From contig NZ_JAOCDM010000001.1 in assembly GCF_029840925.1 (NCBI RefSeq), positions 159,671 through 223,670 of the forward strand: DNA of 64,000 nt, read 5' to 3'. How positions within the stretch are numbered: position 1 is the first letter of the stretch; each line of letters opens with the position of its first letter. The DNA comes from Pseudomonas sp. GD03858. Its GTDB lineage: Bacteria > Pseudomonadota > Gammaproteobacteria > Pseudomonadales > Pseudomonadaceae. The notes under the pieces are model-generated. The model searched no databases and was not told the DNA's origin. It worked only from the letters and a program-made list of their open reading frames with translations. The translations under genes and the position numbers were made by a program. Positions 17,248 to 26,959 of the stretch are shown here, piece after piece.

Positions 17248-19215
17248 ATGCATAACGAAGACTACCTGCCCAGAGTGGTTGCGCTGATCACTCACCTGCG
17301 CCTGCCAGACGGCCTCAGCCGGATGGCCCGGATCGTCGAACAGGTGATTCCGGACTACTACGGCCGCGCCCGCATAGAGATCGTCGAAACCACTGTAAGC
17401 AAGTTGCTCGACGCCGGTCACGCCCTGGAGGCCAGGGAGGATGTCGATGTGATCATCTGCTCGGGCGCGACCTCCGAATACCTGAGGCGGCACATTTCGA
17501 CCGCGATCCTGTCGATTCGCATGGGCGAATACGACCTCATCCGTGCGCTCGACCTTGCCCGGGCGCGGACCACCAAGGTCGGCATCGTCAGCTTCCAGCA
17601 GGCGCACCCCGAGCTTCAGGCCATGTCGTCGTTGTTCACCGTCGATATCCGCCAGGTCACCTACAGCAGCTACGAGGGCGCTCGCCAACAGGTCCACCGC
17701 TTGGTCGATGACGGTTATCGCGTGGTGGTGGGCTCGTCCACCGCGGTGGAAATCGCCGAGGCGGCTGGCGCCCAGGGGATTCTGGCACTCAATGCCGACA
17801 CGGTGCGGCGCGCGCTGGAGGACGCCCTGGCGATTTGCCGAAGCCGCCAGCAAAGCCTGGTGCAGCAGCAACGCCTCAATGCGGTGTTGCGCAATCTGTC
17901 CGATGGCGTGATCGCCGTGGATGCCGAAGGCACCGTTCAATCGCTGAACCCACGCATGGCGACCCTGCTGGATATCTCCGGCGATTGGGCGCGTGGACGG
18001 CCGCTCAATGAAGTCGTACCCGGCCTCGACTTCGGCAATGTCCATTTCAGCGATGACGCAGAGGAAAGCCGTATCCTCAAGATAGGTGGCCGAACACTAG
18101 TAGTTAACGTCACACCCATCATTGAAAACGGACGTCCCGATGGCCTGGTGATCACCTGCCAGGAGACGAACGCGATTCAGCGAGCGGAACGGCGCATTCG
18201 CAGCCAGGTCAAGCCACGGCAGTTCACCGCCCGCTATCGCTTCGAACAGATGCTGGGCGAGGCACCGGGCTTTCGCGTCATGCTGGACCTCGCCCAACGC
18301 TATGCCAACGCCGACGCCACCGTGCTCGTGCATGGTGAGAGTGGCACAGGCAAGGAACTGCTGGCGCAAAGCATGCACAACGCCAGCCCCCGCCAGGCCG
18401 GGCCTTTCGTCGCCATCAACTGCGCCGCCTTTCCCGAGTCATTGCTGGAAAGCGAACTCTTCGGCCATGAAGAAGGCGCCTTCACCGGATCGCGCAAGGG
18501 CGGCAAGGCCGGCCTGATCGAAAACGCCCACACCGGCACGCTGTTCCTCGATGAAATCGGCGACATGCCGGTGACGCTGCAGACTCGGCTATTGCGGGTT
18601 TTGCAGGAGCGGGAAGTATTGCGCCTGGGGGCAGCCGAACCCACCCCCGTCGACATTCGCGTCATTGCCGCCACCCATCGCGATCTGCGTGCACGGGTGC
18701 GCGAAGGCGAGTTCCGCGAGGACCTCTACTACCGGCTGAACATCTTGCGCCTGGCCATCCCGCCTCTGCGCGAACGCCCAGAAGACATACCGATGCTCGC
18801 CCAATCGCTGCTGGCCAGGCTATCGCCGCGTACGCCAACCAGCGCGGCCGCCCACGCCCTGCTCGATCGGCTTATGCCTTACCTTCAACGGCACGGCTGG
18901 CCTGGCAATATTCGCGAGCTGGAGAACATCGTCGAGCGAGCGGTGTTGTCGGCCAATGTACTCCAGGACAGCAACGCCACCCTGGCGCTGCAAACGCTGT
19001 TCGGCGAGCTGTTCGAAGCATCCCCTGCCCTGTCGCCCGAAGCGCTCGGGGCGCACCCGGCCCAGGACTTGCGCAGCCTCAGTCGCGCGCAGGAAAGCGC
19101 CCGGGTCAGCGAAATGGTGGCCCTGTGCGCGGGTGACATGGACGAGGCAGCCAGGCGCCTGGGCATCAGCCGCACCACACTATGGAGACGCTTGCGTTCG
19201 ACGACCGCTGGCTAG
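17248..19215 (+). CDS. lvaR: Sigma-54-dependent activator LvaR (PrpR-type)
   Basis: 655 residues; a GGAAG lies about 8 bases before the ATG. Order of domains: PrpR N-terminal sensor about 20-185 (IIEC-like VIICSGATSEYLRR near 70-84), PAS about 200-310, AAA+ about 325-555 with Walker A GESGTGKE near 362, the sigma-54 contact loop as GAFTGS rather than GAFTGA, Walker B TLFLDEIGDMP and WPGNIRELENIVERAV, then a Fis-type helix-turn-helix at the end (RRLGISRTTLWRRL). PrpR-type sensors bind small acids or their CoA esters. It sits between the two lva arms and is the obvious activator of both. Confidence 0.85.
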   Translation: MHNEDYLPRVVALITHLRLPDGLSRMARIVEQVIPDYYGRARIEIVETTVSKLLDAGHALEAREDVDVIICSGATSEYLRRHISTAILSIRMGEYDLIRALDLARARTTKVGIVSFQQAHPELQAMSSLFTVDIRQVTYSSYEGARQQVHRLVDDGYRVVVGSSTAVEIAEAAGAQGILALNADTVRRALEDALAICRSRQQSLVQQQRLNAVLRNLSDGVIAVDAEGTVQSLNPRMATLLDISGDWARGRPLNEVVPGLDFGNVHFSDDAEESRILKIGGRTLVVNVTPIIENGRPDGLVITCQETNAIQRAERRIRSQVKPRQFTARYRFEQMLGEAPGFRVMLDLAQRYANADATVLVHGESGTGKELLAQSMHNASPRQAGPFVAINCAAFPESLLESELFGHEEGAFTGSRKGGKAGLIENAHTGTLFLDEIGDMPVTLQTRLLRVLQEREVLRLGAAEPTPVDIRVIAATHRDLRARVREGEFREDLYYRLNILRLAIPPLRERPEDIPMLAQSLLARLSPRTPTSAAAHALLDRLMPYLQRHGWPGNIRELENIVERAVLSANVLQDSNATLALQTLFGELFEASPALSPEALGAHPAQDLRSLSRAQESARVSEMVALCAGDMDEAARRLGISRTTLWRRLRSTTAG

Positions 19216-19225
19216 CCGTAACCTC

Positions 19226-19259
19226 GTTTCAACTCTGAATTCGATTTCAGCAATGAAAT
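19226..19259. promoter_or_regulatory. Tandem dyads, candidate upstream activator site for LvaR (right arm)
   Basis: Two copies of TTTCA-N4-TGAA(A/T): TTTCA-ACTC-TGAAT at 19227-19240 and the perfect ATTTCA-GCAA-TGAAAT at 19244-19259. They lie 110-145 bp upstream of the -24 element of the lvaE promoter and share the half-site seen upstream of lvaA. Confidence 0.55.
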
Positions 19260-19368
19260 GCAAAGCGACCTGCGCGCTCCACCGCCATTACTGGACCGCG
19301 GCTGTGTTTTATTTGCATCTATCTGATTAAAAAGGACTTTAACACTTGTTCTAGCAACGCACCGTCAG

Positions 19369-19384
19369 TTGGCACATCGCTTGC
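19369..19384 (+). promoter_or_regulatory. Sigma-54 promoter for lvaE and following genes
   Basis: TTGGCAC-ATCGC-TTGC, an exact TGGCAC-N5-TTGC match with GG at 19371-19372 and GC at 19383-19384. Predicted transcription start is near 19396, about 60 bases before the lvaE start codon. This also rules out the upstream in-frame start for lvaE. Confidence 0.8.
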
Positions 19385-19458
19385 TCTTCCTGCTCCAGGG
19401 CCGCCACGCCCCTACGTGCGCGGCTCTGCTCACTACAAAAACAAGGCAGGAGGTGCCT

Positions 19459-21069
19459 GTGCTAGGCCTGATGATGAACTTCGACCTGAGTATCACCGCG
19501 ATCATGCGGCAGGCGCTCATGGTTGCTGCCGATCGAGAAATCGTCTCGCTGCTCTCCAGTGGCCAGGTACATCGCTACACCTACGCAGATGCGTTCGCTC
19601 GCGCAGGTCGCCTGGCCAACGTGCTGGATGCGCTGGACTGCCCCCCGGATGCGCGGGTCGGCACTCTGGCCTGGAACGACCACCGGCATTTCGAGCTGCA
19701 TTATGCGATCCCCTGCTCAGGGCGGGTCTGCCACACCATCAACCCCAAGCTGTTCCCCGAGCAGGTCAGCTACATCATTCGCCATGCCGAAGACGACCTG
19801 CTGTTCGTCGACCCGCAGTTCGTGCCGTTGCTCGAAAGCATCCAGCATGAAATCGGCAGCGTGCGTCGCTATATCGTGCTGTGCGCGCAGGACGCACTGC
19901 CCGCCAGTTCGTTGCCCAACCTGCTCAGCTACGAAGCGCTGCTGCAGTCGTGCAAGGCAAGCTACGACTGGCCCGAGCTCGACGAGCAGCGCAGCAGTGG
20001 GCTGTGCTACACCTCCGGGACCACCGGCAACCCCAAGGGCGTGCTGACCAGCCATCGCAGTACCGTGTTGCATGGCATGGCGCAGAACATGGCCGACAAT
20101 GTCGGGCTGCGGGCACTCGATGTGGTCATGCCCATGGTGCCGATGTTCCACGTCAATGCCTGGGGCATGCCCTACAACGCGGCGATGGTCGGGGCCAAGC
20201 TGGTGCTGCCGGGCCCTTGGGTCGGCGATGCGGGCACCATGGTGCAGTTGATCAATGACGAACACGTCAGCTTCTCTCTGGCGGTGCCCACGCTCTGGGC
20301 CAACATTACCCAGCATCTGGACAACCACGGCGGGGCCATCCCCTCCTTGCAGCGCGCCGTCAGTGGCGGTGCCGCCTGCCCGCTTTCACTGATCGACGCC
20401 ATGCACCGCCATGGCGTGGCACTGGAAAACGGCTGGGGGATGACCGAGCTCAGCCCAATGGGCAGCTACAACCGGCACCAACCCTGGTATGACGTGTTGC
20501 CCGACGAGGCCCGCGCCAGGCAACTACTCAAGTCAGGCAGGGCCTTGTTCGGCATCGAGATGCGCATCGTCGACGAAGCCCTGCACCCCCTGCCCCACGA
20601 CGGCCAGGCCTCCGGCTCGCTGCAGGTCCGCGGCCCCTGGGTGCGCAGCGGCTACTTCGGCGAAGCGCCCTGCGAAGGCTGGTTCGATACCGGCGACGTG
20701 GCCACCATCGACCCGCGCGGCTACATGCTGATCACCGATCGGATCAAGGACGTCATCAAGTCCGGCGGTGAATGGATCAGCTCGGTGGAAATCGAGAACG
20801 CCGTCATGGCCCACCCGCACGTTGCCGAGGCGGCTGTGATCGCGGTTCCCCATGCGCGCTGGAGCGAGCGCCCGTTGCTGGTCATCGTCCCCAGGCACGC
20901 CGAAACCGCCCCCACTCACGCGCAGCTCATGGCGTTCCTGGACGGCAAGATTCCGAAATGGTGGATGCCGGACGCCTGCGAGTACCTGGACGAGCTCCCC
21001 CATACCGCGACCGGCAAGGTCAGCAAGAAGATGCTGCGCGAGCGTTTCGCCAACACCCTGCAGCGCTGA
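19459..21069 (+). CDS. lvaE: Acyl-CoA synthetase LvaE (AlkK-like)
   Basis: 536 residues from a GTG at 19459. AGGAGG lies 5 bases upstream, and the resulting N-terminus MLGLMMNFD matches the MLGxMM start of AlkK-type medium-chain acyl-CoA synthetases. ANL family: P-loop [17 protein letters not shown] near 180-196, [15 protein letters not shown] near 320, [12 protein letters not shown] near 410, and the C-terminal Lys in [13 protein letters not shown]. It activates the acid substrate to its CoA thioester using ATP; in the lva pathway this is levulinate to levulinyl-CoA. It is the first gene of the rightward arm. Confidence 0.8.
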   Translation: MLGLMMNFDLSITAIMRQALMVAADREIVSLLSSGQVHRYTYADAFARAGRLANVLDALDCPPDARVGTLAWNDHRHFELHYAIPCSGRVCHTINPKLFPEQVSYIIRHAEDDLLFVDPQFVPLLESIQHEIGSVRRYIVLCAQDALPASSLPNLLSYEALLQSCKASYDWPELDEQRSSGLCYTSGTTGNPKGVLTSHRSTVLHGMAQNMADNVGLRALDVVMPMVPMFHVNAWGMPYNAAMVGAKLVLPGPWVGDAGTMVQLINDEHVSFSLAVPTLWANITQHLDNHGGAIPSLQRAVSGGAACPLSLIDAMHRHGVALENGWGMTELSPMGSYNRHQPWYDVLPDEARARQLLKSGRALFGIEMRIVDEALHPLPHDGQASGSLQVRGPWVRSGYFGEAPCEGWFDTGDVATIDPRGYMLITDRIKDVIKSGGEWISSVEIENAVMAHPHVAEAAVIAVPHARWSERPLLVIVPRHAETAPTHAQLMAFLDGKIPKWWMPDACEYLDELPHTATGKVSKKMLRERFANTLQR

Positions 21070-21156
21070 CAGAAGCACCTCTGGCACATGGTCCCGCTCA
21101 CGCGTTGCCCAACGCATCAGCGGGCCGATCCTACAACAAGAACAAGCGGAGCCAGC

Positions 21157-21486
21157 ATGAACATCACGCCCCCCAGCACTACCCAACACGCCCAACGCAT
21201 CCTGGCCAACCCCAGGTTCAAGGTGCTTGTCCAGACCCGCTCGAAACTGACATGGCGCCTGAGCCTGGTGGTGCTTTGCGCCTACTTCGCCTTCATGGGC
21301 GTCGCCGCCTGTTGGCCTACCCTACTGCATGCTCGACTGCACCAAGGCAGCCACCTCAGCGTGGGCATCGCGGTGTCGACGCTGCTCATCCTGAGTGGAT
21401 GGCTGCTGACCGGCTGGTACGTTCACCGCGCGAACACGCATTTCGACAGCCTCAGTGCCAGCATCGTCGAGGAGAGCCAGGCATGA
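21157..21486 (+). CDS. DUF485 membrane protein, symporter partner
   Basis: 109 residues from the ATG at 21157. Two membrane segments (about 35-57 and 75-97), with the family pattern [17 protein letters not shown] before the first one. DUF485 proteins (YjcH-like) are usually encoded just before solute:sodium symporters of the acetate permease type. Here the start of the symporter overlaps the end of this gene (ATGA). The P. putida lva operon also carries such a pair after lvaE, as lvaF/lvaG. Confidence 0.8.
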   Translation: MNITPPSTTQHAQRILANPRFKVLVQTRSKLTWRLSLVVLCAYFAFMGVAACWPTLLHARLHQGSHLSVGIAVSTLLILSGWLLTGWYVHRANTHFDSLSASIVEESQA

Positions 21487-23138
21487 AACGTCTCAGCGCC
21501 CTGCTCTGCCTGGCCTGCCTGCAACCTGCCGTTGCCGCGACGGCCGGCGCTGCACCACCGAGCAGCCTCAACCTGCCGGCCATCGGCATGTTCTTGCTGT
21601 TCGTCTGCATCACCTTGCTGATCACCGCGTGGGCCGCCCGGCGAACCCGCTCCGCCAGCGACTTCTATACAGGCGGTGGAGGCATCGGCGGGCTGCAGAA
21701 TGGCCTGGCGATCGCCGGCGACTACATGTCGGCTTCCACCTTGCTCGGCCTGTCCAGCATGGTCTTCGCCAAAGGCTATGACGGCCTCATCTACGTGACC
21801 GGGTTCTTCGTCGGCTGGCCAATACTCACCTTCCTCATGGCCGAGCGCATGCGCAACCTGGGGCGCTACACCTTTGCCGACATCGTCTCCTTCCGGCTCG
21901 ACCAAAGACGTGTGCGGGTACTGGCCGCCTGCGGTTCGCTGACGGTGGTGTGCTGCTACCTGCTGTTGCAGATGGTGGGTGCCGGCCAGTTGATCAAACT
22001 GCTCTTCGGCCTGAACTACAGCGTCGCGGTGGTCGTGGTCGGCTTGCTGATGCTGGTGTACGTGATTTTCGGTGGCATGCTCGCCACCACCTGGGTGCAG
22101 ATCACCAAGGCAATCCTGCTGCTATTGGGCGGCACGGCACTGATGCTGCTGGCCCTGGCACCCTTCGACTTCAGCCTTGAACGCCTGGCGCAGCGCGCGA
22201 TTGAAACCCATGCGGCCGGTTGGGCGATCATGGGCCCCGGCAGCATGCTGGCCAACCCGGTGAATGTCGCGTCCATGGCCCTGGGCCTGGTGTTCGGCCT
22301 GGCGGGCCTGCCACACATCCTGATGCGCTTCTTCACCGTGCCCAACGCTCGCGAAGCACGAAAGTCGGTGTTCTATGCCTCGGGATTCATCGGCTACTTC
22401 TTCCTGGTGGTGGCCGTACTGGGTTTCGCCGCGATCGTCGTCGTCGGCACCGACCCGAGCTATTTCGTCGATGGCAAACTGGGCGGAGCATTGCTCGGCG
22501 GCAACAATATGGTTGCCATGCACCTGGCCAAGGCCGTTGGCGGCGACCTGTTCCTCGGTTTCCTGTCCGCCGTGGCATTCGCCACCATCCTGGCCGTCGT
22601 CGCAGGACTCACGCTGGCCGGCGCCTCCGCCATCTCCCATGACCTCTACGCCATGATCATCAAGCGCGGCGCTGCCAGCGAGGCCCAGGAAATGCGCGTG
22701 TCCCGGGCTGCCGTGGCCGTGCTGAGCGTGCTGGCCATGGCCCTGGGCATGTTGTTCGAACAGGTCAACATCGCCTTTCTGGTCGGCCTCACATTCGGCA
22801 TCGCGGCCTCCGCCAACTTCCCGGTGCTGTTCATGGCCATGTACTGGCAAGACCTGACCACCCGAGGCGCCATCTGCGGCGGCCTGACCGGGCTGGTTTC
22901 GGCGCTGGGCCTGGTGATCCTGTCCCCTACGGTCTGGGTCACCGTGCTGGAGCACGAACGGGCGCTCTTCCCCTATGACCACCCCGCGCTGTTCTCGATG
23001 CCATTGACGTTCCTGGTCATCGTCGTGGTCTCCAAGCTCGACCGCAGCGCCAGAGCTGTGAAAGACCGAGACGGGTTCCACCATCAGCTGGTCCAGGCGC
23101 AGACCGGCCTGGGGACCGCGGGCGCCCACGATCACTGA
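21483..23138 (+). CDS. Solute:sodium symporter, ActP (cation/acetate) type
   Basis: 551 residues. A signal-like first segment ([19 protein letters not shown]) is followed by about 13 membrane spans. Family motifs: [20 protein letters not shown] near 48-67, [19 protein letters not shown] near 68-86, [20 protein letters not shown] near 275-294, and [12 protein letters not shown] near 440. It takes up short carboxylates with sodium. Context implies uptake of levulinate or a related acid. It is coupled to the DUF485 gene by a 4-base overlap. Confidence 0.85.
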   Translation: MKRLSALLCLACLQPAVAATAGAAPPSSLNLPAIGMFLLFVCITLLITAWAARRTRSASDFYTGGGGIGGLQNGLAIAGDYMSASTLLGLSSMVFAKGYDGLIYVTGFFVGWPILTFLMAERMRNLGRYTFADIVSFRLDQRRVRVLAACGSLTVVCCYLLLQMVGAGQLIKLLFGLNYSVAVVVVGLLMLVYVIFGGMLATTWVQITKAILLLLGGTALMLLALAPFDFSLERLAQRAIETHAAGWAIMGPGSMLANPVNVASMALGLVFGLAGLPHILMRFFTVPNAREARKSVFYASGFIGYFFLVVAVLGFAAIVVVGTDPSYFVDGKLGGALLGGNNMVAMHLAKAVGGDLFLGFLSAVAFATILAVVAGLTLAGASAISHDLYAMIIKRGAASEAQEMRVSRAAVAVLSVLAMALGMLFEQVNIAFLVGLTFGIAASANFPVLFMAMYWQDLTTRGAICGGLTGLVSALGLVILSPTVWVTVLEHERALFPYDHPALFSMPLTFLVIVVVSKLDRSARAVKDRDGFHHQLVQAQTGLGTAGAHDH

Positions 23139-23201
23139 CATGCGGCCGTGTACGCACGCGCGCTGCCTTTCAACAACATCTGTTTCCAAGAGGTAAAGTC
23201 C

Positions 23202-24968
23202 ATGCCCGACTACAAGGCGCCCTTGCGCGACATGCGCTTCCTGCTCAACGACGTGTTCGATGCGCCAACCCTCTGGCAGGCGCTGCCAGCCCTGGCTGAA
23301 CGCATTGACAGCACGGTGGCCGACGCGATTCTCGAGGAGGCGGCAAAACTCACTGCGGGCCTGCTCGCCCCACTCAATCGCCTCGGCGACGAGCAGGGTG
23401 CGCAGTGGGAAAACGGCGTGGTGAGGACCCCTGAGGGTTTTCGTGAAGCCTATGCCACGTACGCCGAAGGCGGCTGGGTGGGGCTGGCCGGCAACCCCGA
23501 ACACGGTGGCATGGGCATGCCCAAAATGCTCTCGGTGCAATTCGAGGAAATGGTCTACGCGGCCAATGCCAGCTTTGCCCTATATTCGACGCTGTCCGCA
23601 GGCGCCTGCCTGGCCATCGACGCTCACGCCAGCGAAACACTCAAGGCCAAGTACCTCCCGGCAATGTACGAAGGGCGCTGGGCCGGCTCCATGTGCCTGA
23701 CCGAGCCCCATGCAGGTAGCGACCTGGGGCAGATCCGCACCAAGGCAACGGCCAACCCCGACGGCAGCTACGCCATTACCGGCACCAAGATATTCATCAC
23801 CGGCGGCGAACAGGATCTCACCGAGAACATCATCCATCTGGTGTTGGCCAAGCTGCCCGGCGCCCCCGCCGGATCACGCGGCATTTCACTGTTCCTGGTG
23901 CCCAAGGTGCTGGTCGACCACGCGGGGCAACTCGGTGCGCGCAATGCCGTGGCCTGCGGCTCCATCGAACACAAGATGGGTATCAAGGCCTCGGCCACTT
24001 GCGTGATGAATTTCGACGGTGCCACGGGCTGGCTGGTAGGCGAAGCCGACAAGGGCCTGGCCGCCATGTTCACCATGATGAACTACGAACGCCTGTCCAT
24101 CGGAGTGCAGGGCATCGGCTGCGCCGCGCAGTCCTATCAGGCCGCCGTCGACTATGCGCGCGAGCGTCAACAAGGGCGAGCCCCGCAAGGCGCGCAAACG
24201 AAGGGCGCCGCCGCCGACGCCATCATTGTCCACCCTGACGTGCGTCGCATGTTGCTGACCATGAAGGCCTTGACCGAAGGTGGTCGTGCCTTCGCGACCT
24301 ATCTCGGGCAGTACCTGGACATCGCCAAGTACGCTGCCGACGCACAGCAGCGCGCCCGTGCCGAAGCCTTGGTGGCGCTGCTCACGCCCGTCGCCAAGGC
24401 ATTCTTCACCGATACCGGGCTGGAATCCTGCCTGCATGGCCAGCAAGTATTCGGCGGCCATGGCTACATTCGCGAGTGGGGTCAGGAACAGCTGGTTCGT
24501 GATGTGCGCATCGCGCAGATCTATGAAGGCACCAACGGTATCCAGGCGCTGGATCTGATCAGCCGCAAAGTGCTGGCCAACGGCGGTGAGATGTTGTCGT
24601 TGTTCGCAGAAGAAGTCCGCGCCTTCGTGGCGGCAGCCCCGCAGGAAACCTTCAGCCGTCATCTGCTGGAGGCACTGGGGCAACTGGAGGCCCTGTCCTA
24701 TCATCTGATCGACATCGCCAGGACCAACCCTTACGAACCAGGCGCCGCGGCCGTCGACTATCTGCATGTCTTCGGTTACACCGCCTACGCCTACATGTGG
24801 GCACGCATGGCACGGGCCGCCACCGGAAAGGAAGACAGTTTCCATCAAGCTAAACTGGCCACCGCCCACTTCTACTTCGACCGCCTGTTACCGCGCATCG
24901 AGTCCTTGATAAGTGCTGCTCGCGTGGGAAGTGCCTGCCTTTACGTGCTGGACGCCGAACAGTTCTGA
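23202..24968 (+). CDS. FadE-like acyl-CoA dehydrogenase, long form
   Basis: 588 residues from the ATG at 23202 (AAGAGGT 10 bases upstream). Layout of the long bacterial acyl-CoA dehydrogenases: helical N-terminus, MCLTEPHAGSDLGQIRTKA near 163-181, TGTKIFITGGEQDLTENIIH near 193, catalytic Glu region RIAQIYEGTNGIQALDL near 430-446, then the extra C-terminal domain of about 120 residues. FAD-dependent oxidation of an acyl-CoA. It follows the symporter by 63 bp and is probably co-transcribed from the lvaE promoter. It may serve beta-oxidation of the pathway products; its chain-length range is unknown. Confidence 0.88.
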   Translation: MPDYKAPLRDMRFLLNDVFDAPTLWQALPALAERIDSTVADAILEEAAKLTAGLLAPLNRLGDEQGAQWENGVVRTPEGFREAYATYAEGGWVGLAGNPEHGGMGMPKMLSVQFEEMVYAANASFALYSTLSAGACLAIDAHASETLKAKYLPAMYEGRWAGSMCLTEPHAGSDLGQIRTKATANPDGSYAITGTKIFITGGEQDLTENIIHLVLAKLPGAPAGSRGISLFLVPKVLVDHAGQLGARNAVACGSIEHKMGIKASATCVMNFDGATGWLVGEADKGLAAMFTMMNYERLSIGVQGIGCAAQSYQAAVDYARERQQGRAPQGAQTKGAAADAIIVHPDVRRMLLTMKALTEGGRAFATYLGQYLDIAKYAADAQQRARAEALVALLTPVAKAFFTDTGLESCLHGQQVFGGHGYIREWGQEQLVRDVRIAQIYEGTNGIQALDLISRKVLANGGEMLSLFAEEVRAFVAAAPQETFSRHLLEALGQLEALSYHLIDIARTNPYEPGAAAVDYLHVFGYTAYAYMWARMARAATGKEDSFHQAKLATAHFYFDRLLPRIESLISAARVGSACLYVLDAEQF

Positions 24969-24996
24969 GAGATCGGCGCTGCAGCGCAGCGCCGCC

Positions 24997-25022
24997 GGGG
25001 TCTGGCCTGGAAGGCCGACCCC
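24997..25022. terminator. Hairpin between convergent genes
   Basis: GGGGTC / GACCCC stem continuing into GGCCT / AGGCC, 28 bases after the acyl-CoA dehydrogenase stop and 41 before the end of the convergent monooxygenase gene. A second GC-rich dyad (GGCGCTGC / GCAGCGCC) precedes it. No T-run. Confidence 0.5.
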
Positions 25023-25062
25023 GACTGGCCAGGGCCGCGAAAATCCAACGCCATCATCCAAC

Positions 25063-25356
25063 TCAGCACATTCGACGATACTGGGTGACTTGCGCCGGCC
25101 CCTGCAGCCATCCGGAAACCTGGACCAACGCAGCCTCGAGGTGTTCGGATTGCCAATGCAGCGCTTCGGCCTCTTCGTCTTGCCAGACTTCGAAGGATGT
25201 CAGCTGCAAGGGATTTTCCAGCGACTGATAGTAGCCATAGTCCAGACAACCCGGCTCTTGCAGGGTAGCTTCGCTCAAAGTGGTCAACACCTCGAGCACA
25301 GATTCGAGCCCTTGGGCTTTGACCAGGAAGCTGGCGGTGACATACAACGTGGACAT
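25063..25356 (-). CDS. Antibiotic-biosynthesis-monooxygenase (ABM) domain protein
   Basis: 97 residues from the Met at 25356; a start 27 bases earlier is open but has no ribosome site. One ABM ferredoxin-like fold: LYVTASFLVKAQGLESVLEVL, EPGCLDYGYYQSLENP and FEVWQDEEAEALHWQSEHL. Family members include YgiN-type quinol monooxygenases and heme- or AI-2-related proteins; the substrate cannot be inferred. It is downstream of the decarboxylase-like gene on the same strand with an 87-bp gap. Confidence 0.75.
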   Translation of the reverse strand: MSTLYVTASFLVKAQGLESVLEVLTTLSEATLQEPGCLDYGYYQSLENPLQLTSFEVWQDEEAEALHWQSEHLEAALVQVSGWLQGPAQVTQYRRMC

Positions 25357-25443
25357 CGGCGGGTTCTCTGCGTGGAAATACATTGTGTGCCGTAGCCGGG
25401 ATCAACACGCAGCCAAGCCCCGGCCAACGGCCGCCATCTGCTG

Positions 25444-26346
25444 CTACTTGAGATAGTTGTGCACGACCTTGCCGGGCGCCAGCATGAAGTTGCCTAGCGT
25501 ATGGCGCACTGACACGATCTCGCGAACGGGCAGCGCGGCGATCGGGACCGCCTCGTGATCGAACAGCTCGAGGCTCGCGGCCCCCGTCCAGGCTTCCTTG
25601 AGCTCTACCGTCGAATATTCGAACCTTACCAGTTCGGCAATACGCGCTGTCTTGCCGTCCACATCGGGAATGACTTTGAGAACAACCCCGGGAGTGCGCA
25701 TGGCCGCCGCCGCTTGCGCCAGGTCGACCTCCTGGTACTTGTAGGCCATGCTGGCCCTGGCCACCAACGTGCCGTCGTACTCGAGCGTGCCGACATAAGA
25801 TTCATTGTTTTGCCCAACACGAGGATGGCCGTATTTCTTGGGCAATCCCCAGACCTCGCGGCCCAGCATGATGGCGGTGACATTCTCGGCCACCATGAGC
25901 GGGCGAAAACTGACAGCCTCGTCCCCCAGAAAACAAGCGATGCTCTGGGCGAACTCGTAGTAGTCGCCGATCCCAGGCGCAACCATCCAAAGGAATGAAA
26001 GGCTGACGAGCGGGTCCTTGACCATCAATGGTTCAGGCACCATTGCCCGCGCGAGCTCGACATCGGTGCGATAAGTTATCGTCAGTGACGGGCGGTCCAG
26101 AAACCAACTTGGTGGTTGCGGGTAAGCCGGCGAAACGACTGGCATCGCATAAGCCTTTTGACGAACGCTTTCAGGCGTCCATGGCGTGTCGGCGGCAGAA
26201 TTCGGAAGATAGAGCCCGCCCGACGAGCGAGTGGAGAGCTGCGTGCCATTGAGCGACTGGGCGAGCAAGGGTGACGAAGCGGCCACAAGCCCGATGCCTG
26301 CCGTCAGTAAAACCTGCCTACGTGAAAGATCAACTGGACAGTTCAT
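25444..26346 (-). CDS. Exported acetoacetate decarboxylase-like protein
   Basis: 300 residues from the Met at 26346. The N-terminus has a twin-arginine-like motif (SRRQVLL) and a hydrophobic stretch ending LLAQ, so export is likely. Residues about 70-300 form an acetoacetate decarboxylase fold, with GREVWGLPKKYGHPRVG near 162-178; the paired Lys corresponds to the Schiff-base lysine of the family. Cytosolic decarboxylases lack a signal, so this member probably has another role outside the cytoplasm. Its neighbours (SnoaL-like, SDR) do not define a pathway. Confidence 0.75.
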   Translation of the reverse strand: MNCPVDLSRRQVLLTAGIGLVAASSPLLAQSLNGTQLSTRSSGGLYLPNSAADTPWTPESVRQKAYAMPVVSPAYPQPPSWFLDRPSLTITYRTDVELARAMVPEPLMVKDPLVSLSFLWMVAPGIGDYYEFAQSIACFLGDEAVSFRPLMVAENVTAIMLGREVWGLPKKYGHPRVGQNNESYVGTLEYDGTLVARASMAYKYQEVDLAQAAAAMRTPGVVLKVIPDVDGKTARIAELVRFEYSTVELKEAWTGAASLELFDHEAVPIAALPVREIVSVRHTLGNFMLAPGKVVHNYLK

Positions 26347-26443
26347 GACTGTTGCCTCCAAGCGATAGTTTAGAAACAGCGGGTCGTTACAGCGCCAGAG
26401 GAATGGCTTCCTCAACTGAGTTGAGTGTTTTTATTGCGGCCAG

Positions 26444-26866
26444 CTAGCCAAATTGTTTTTTACCCAGGGATTGAAACCACGTGGCGTTATCCCAATAGGC
26501 CTTCATCGCCAGAATCAGGCCGTCGTCAGCAAGGCCAAGAATGAAGACATGAGGCAGCTCGAAGCTGCGCCCCAGGTTTTCAATGCCAAATGCATCCTTC
26601 GCCTGAGTACCGCGAATAGTCACTTCGACTACAATCGTTTGTGCCTGCTCATCAACATAGCGCGCAGTCACCTGATTATTCAAATCGGGAAATGCATCAA
26701 TCAGTGCCCCCCATATTTCAAGACCAGCGACATGTACCGGTCCCTCCAGGCCAATGGGAACATAATCAATTCGACCCTGTGGAGAGAAACAGGCCAGCAT
26801 GCCTTGAAGATCATGAGCGTTATAACGCGAGAAAAAGTGTTTGGCGATGCCTAGGGATGTTTGCAT
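26444..26866 (-). CDS. SnoaL-like / NTF2-fold protein
   Basis: 140 residues. Pattern of the ester-cyclase-like SnoaL branch: AKHFFSRYNAHDLQGMLACF near 8-27, PIGLEGPVHVAGLEIWGALIDAFPDL in two pieces near 36-62, and VEVTIRGTQAKDAFGI near 75. A small cone-shaped cavity is expected. The ligand is unknown. It lies 97 bp upstream of the decarboxylase-like gene on the same strand. Confidence 0.7.
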   Translation of the reverse strand: MQTSLGIAKHFFSRYNAHDLQGMLACFSPQGRIDYVPIGLEGPVHVAGLEIWGALIDAFPDLNNQVTARYVDEQAQTIVVEVTIRGTQAKDAFGIENLGRSFELPHVFILGLADDGLILAMKAYWDNATWFQSLGKKQFG

Positions 26867-26959
26867 CTCAATCTCCTCGATTCATCAGCCGACCTATTGG
26901 TCAATACCGATTTCAAGCGCCTCCATTTTTCTACAGCATCCTTGGCTGGTTCAATTAAG

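Noticed and set aside
22122..23540. Long open frame (472 codons) on the minus strand opposite the symporter
   Set aside because: It is the antisense shadow of well-supported genes; composition rich in His, Gln and Gly, no family motif, no ribosome site.
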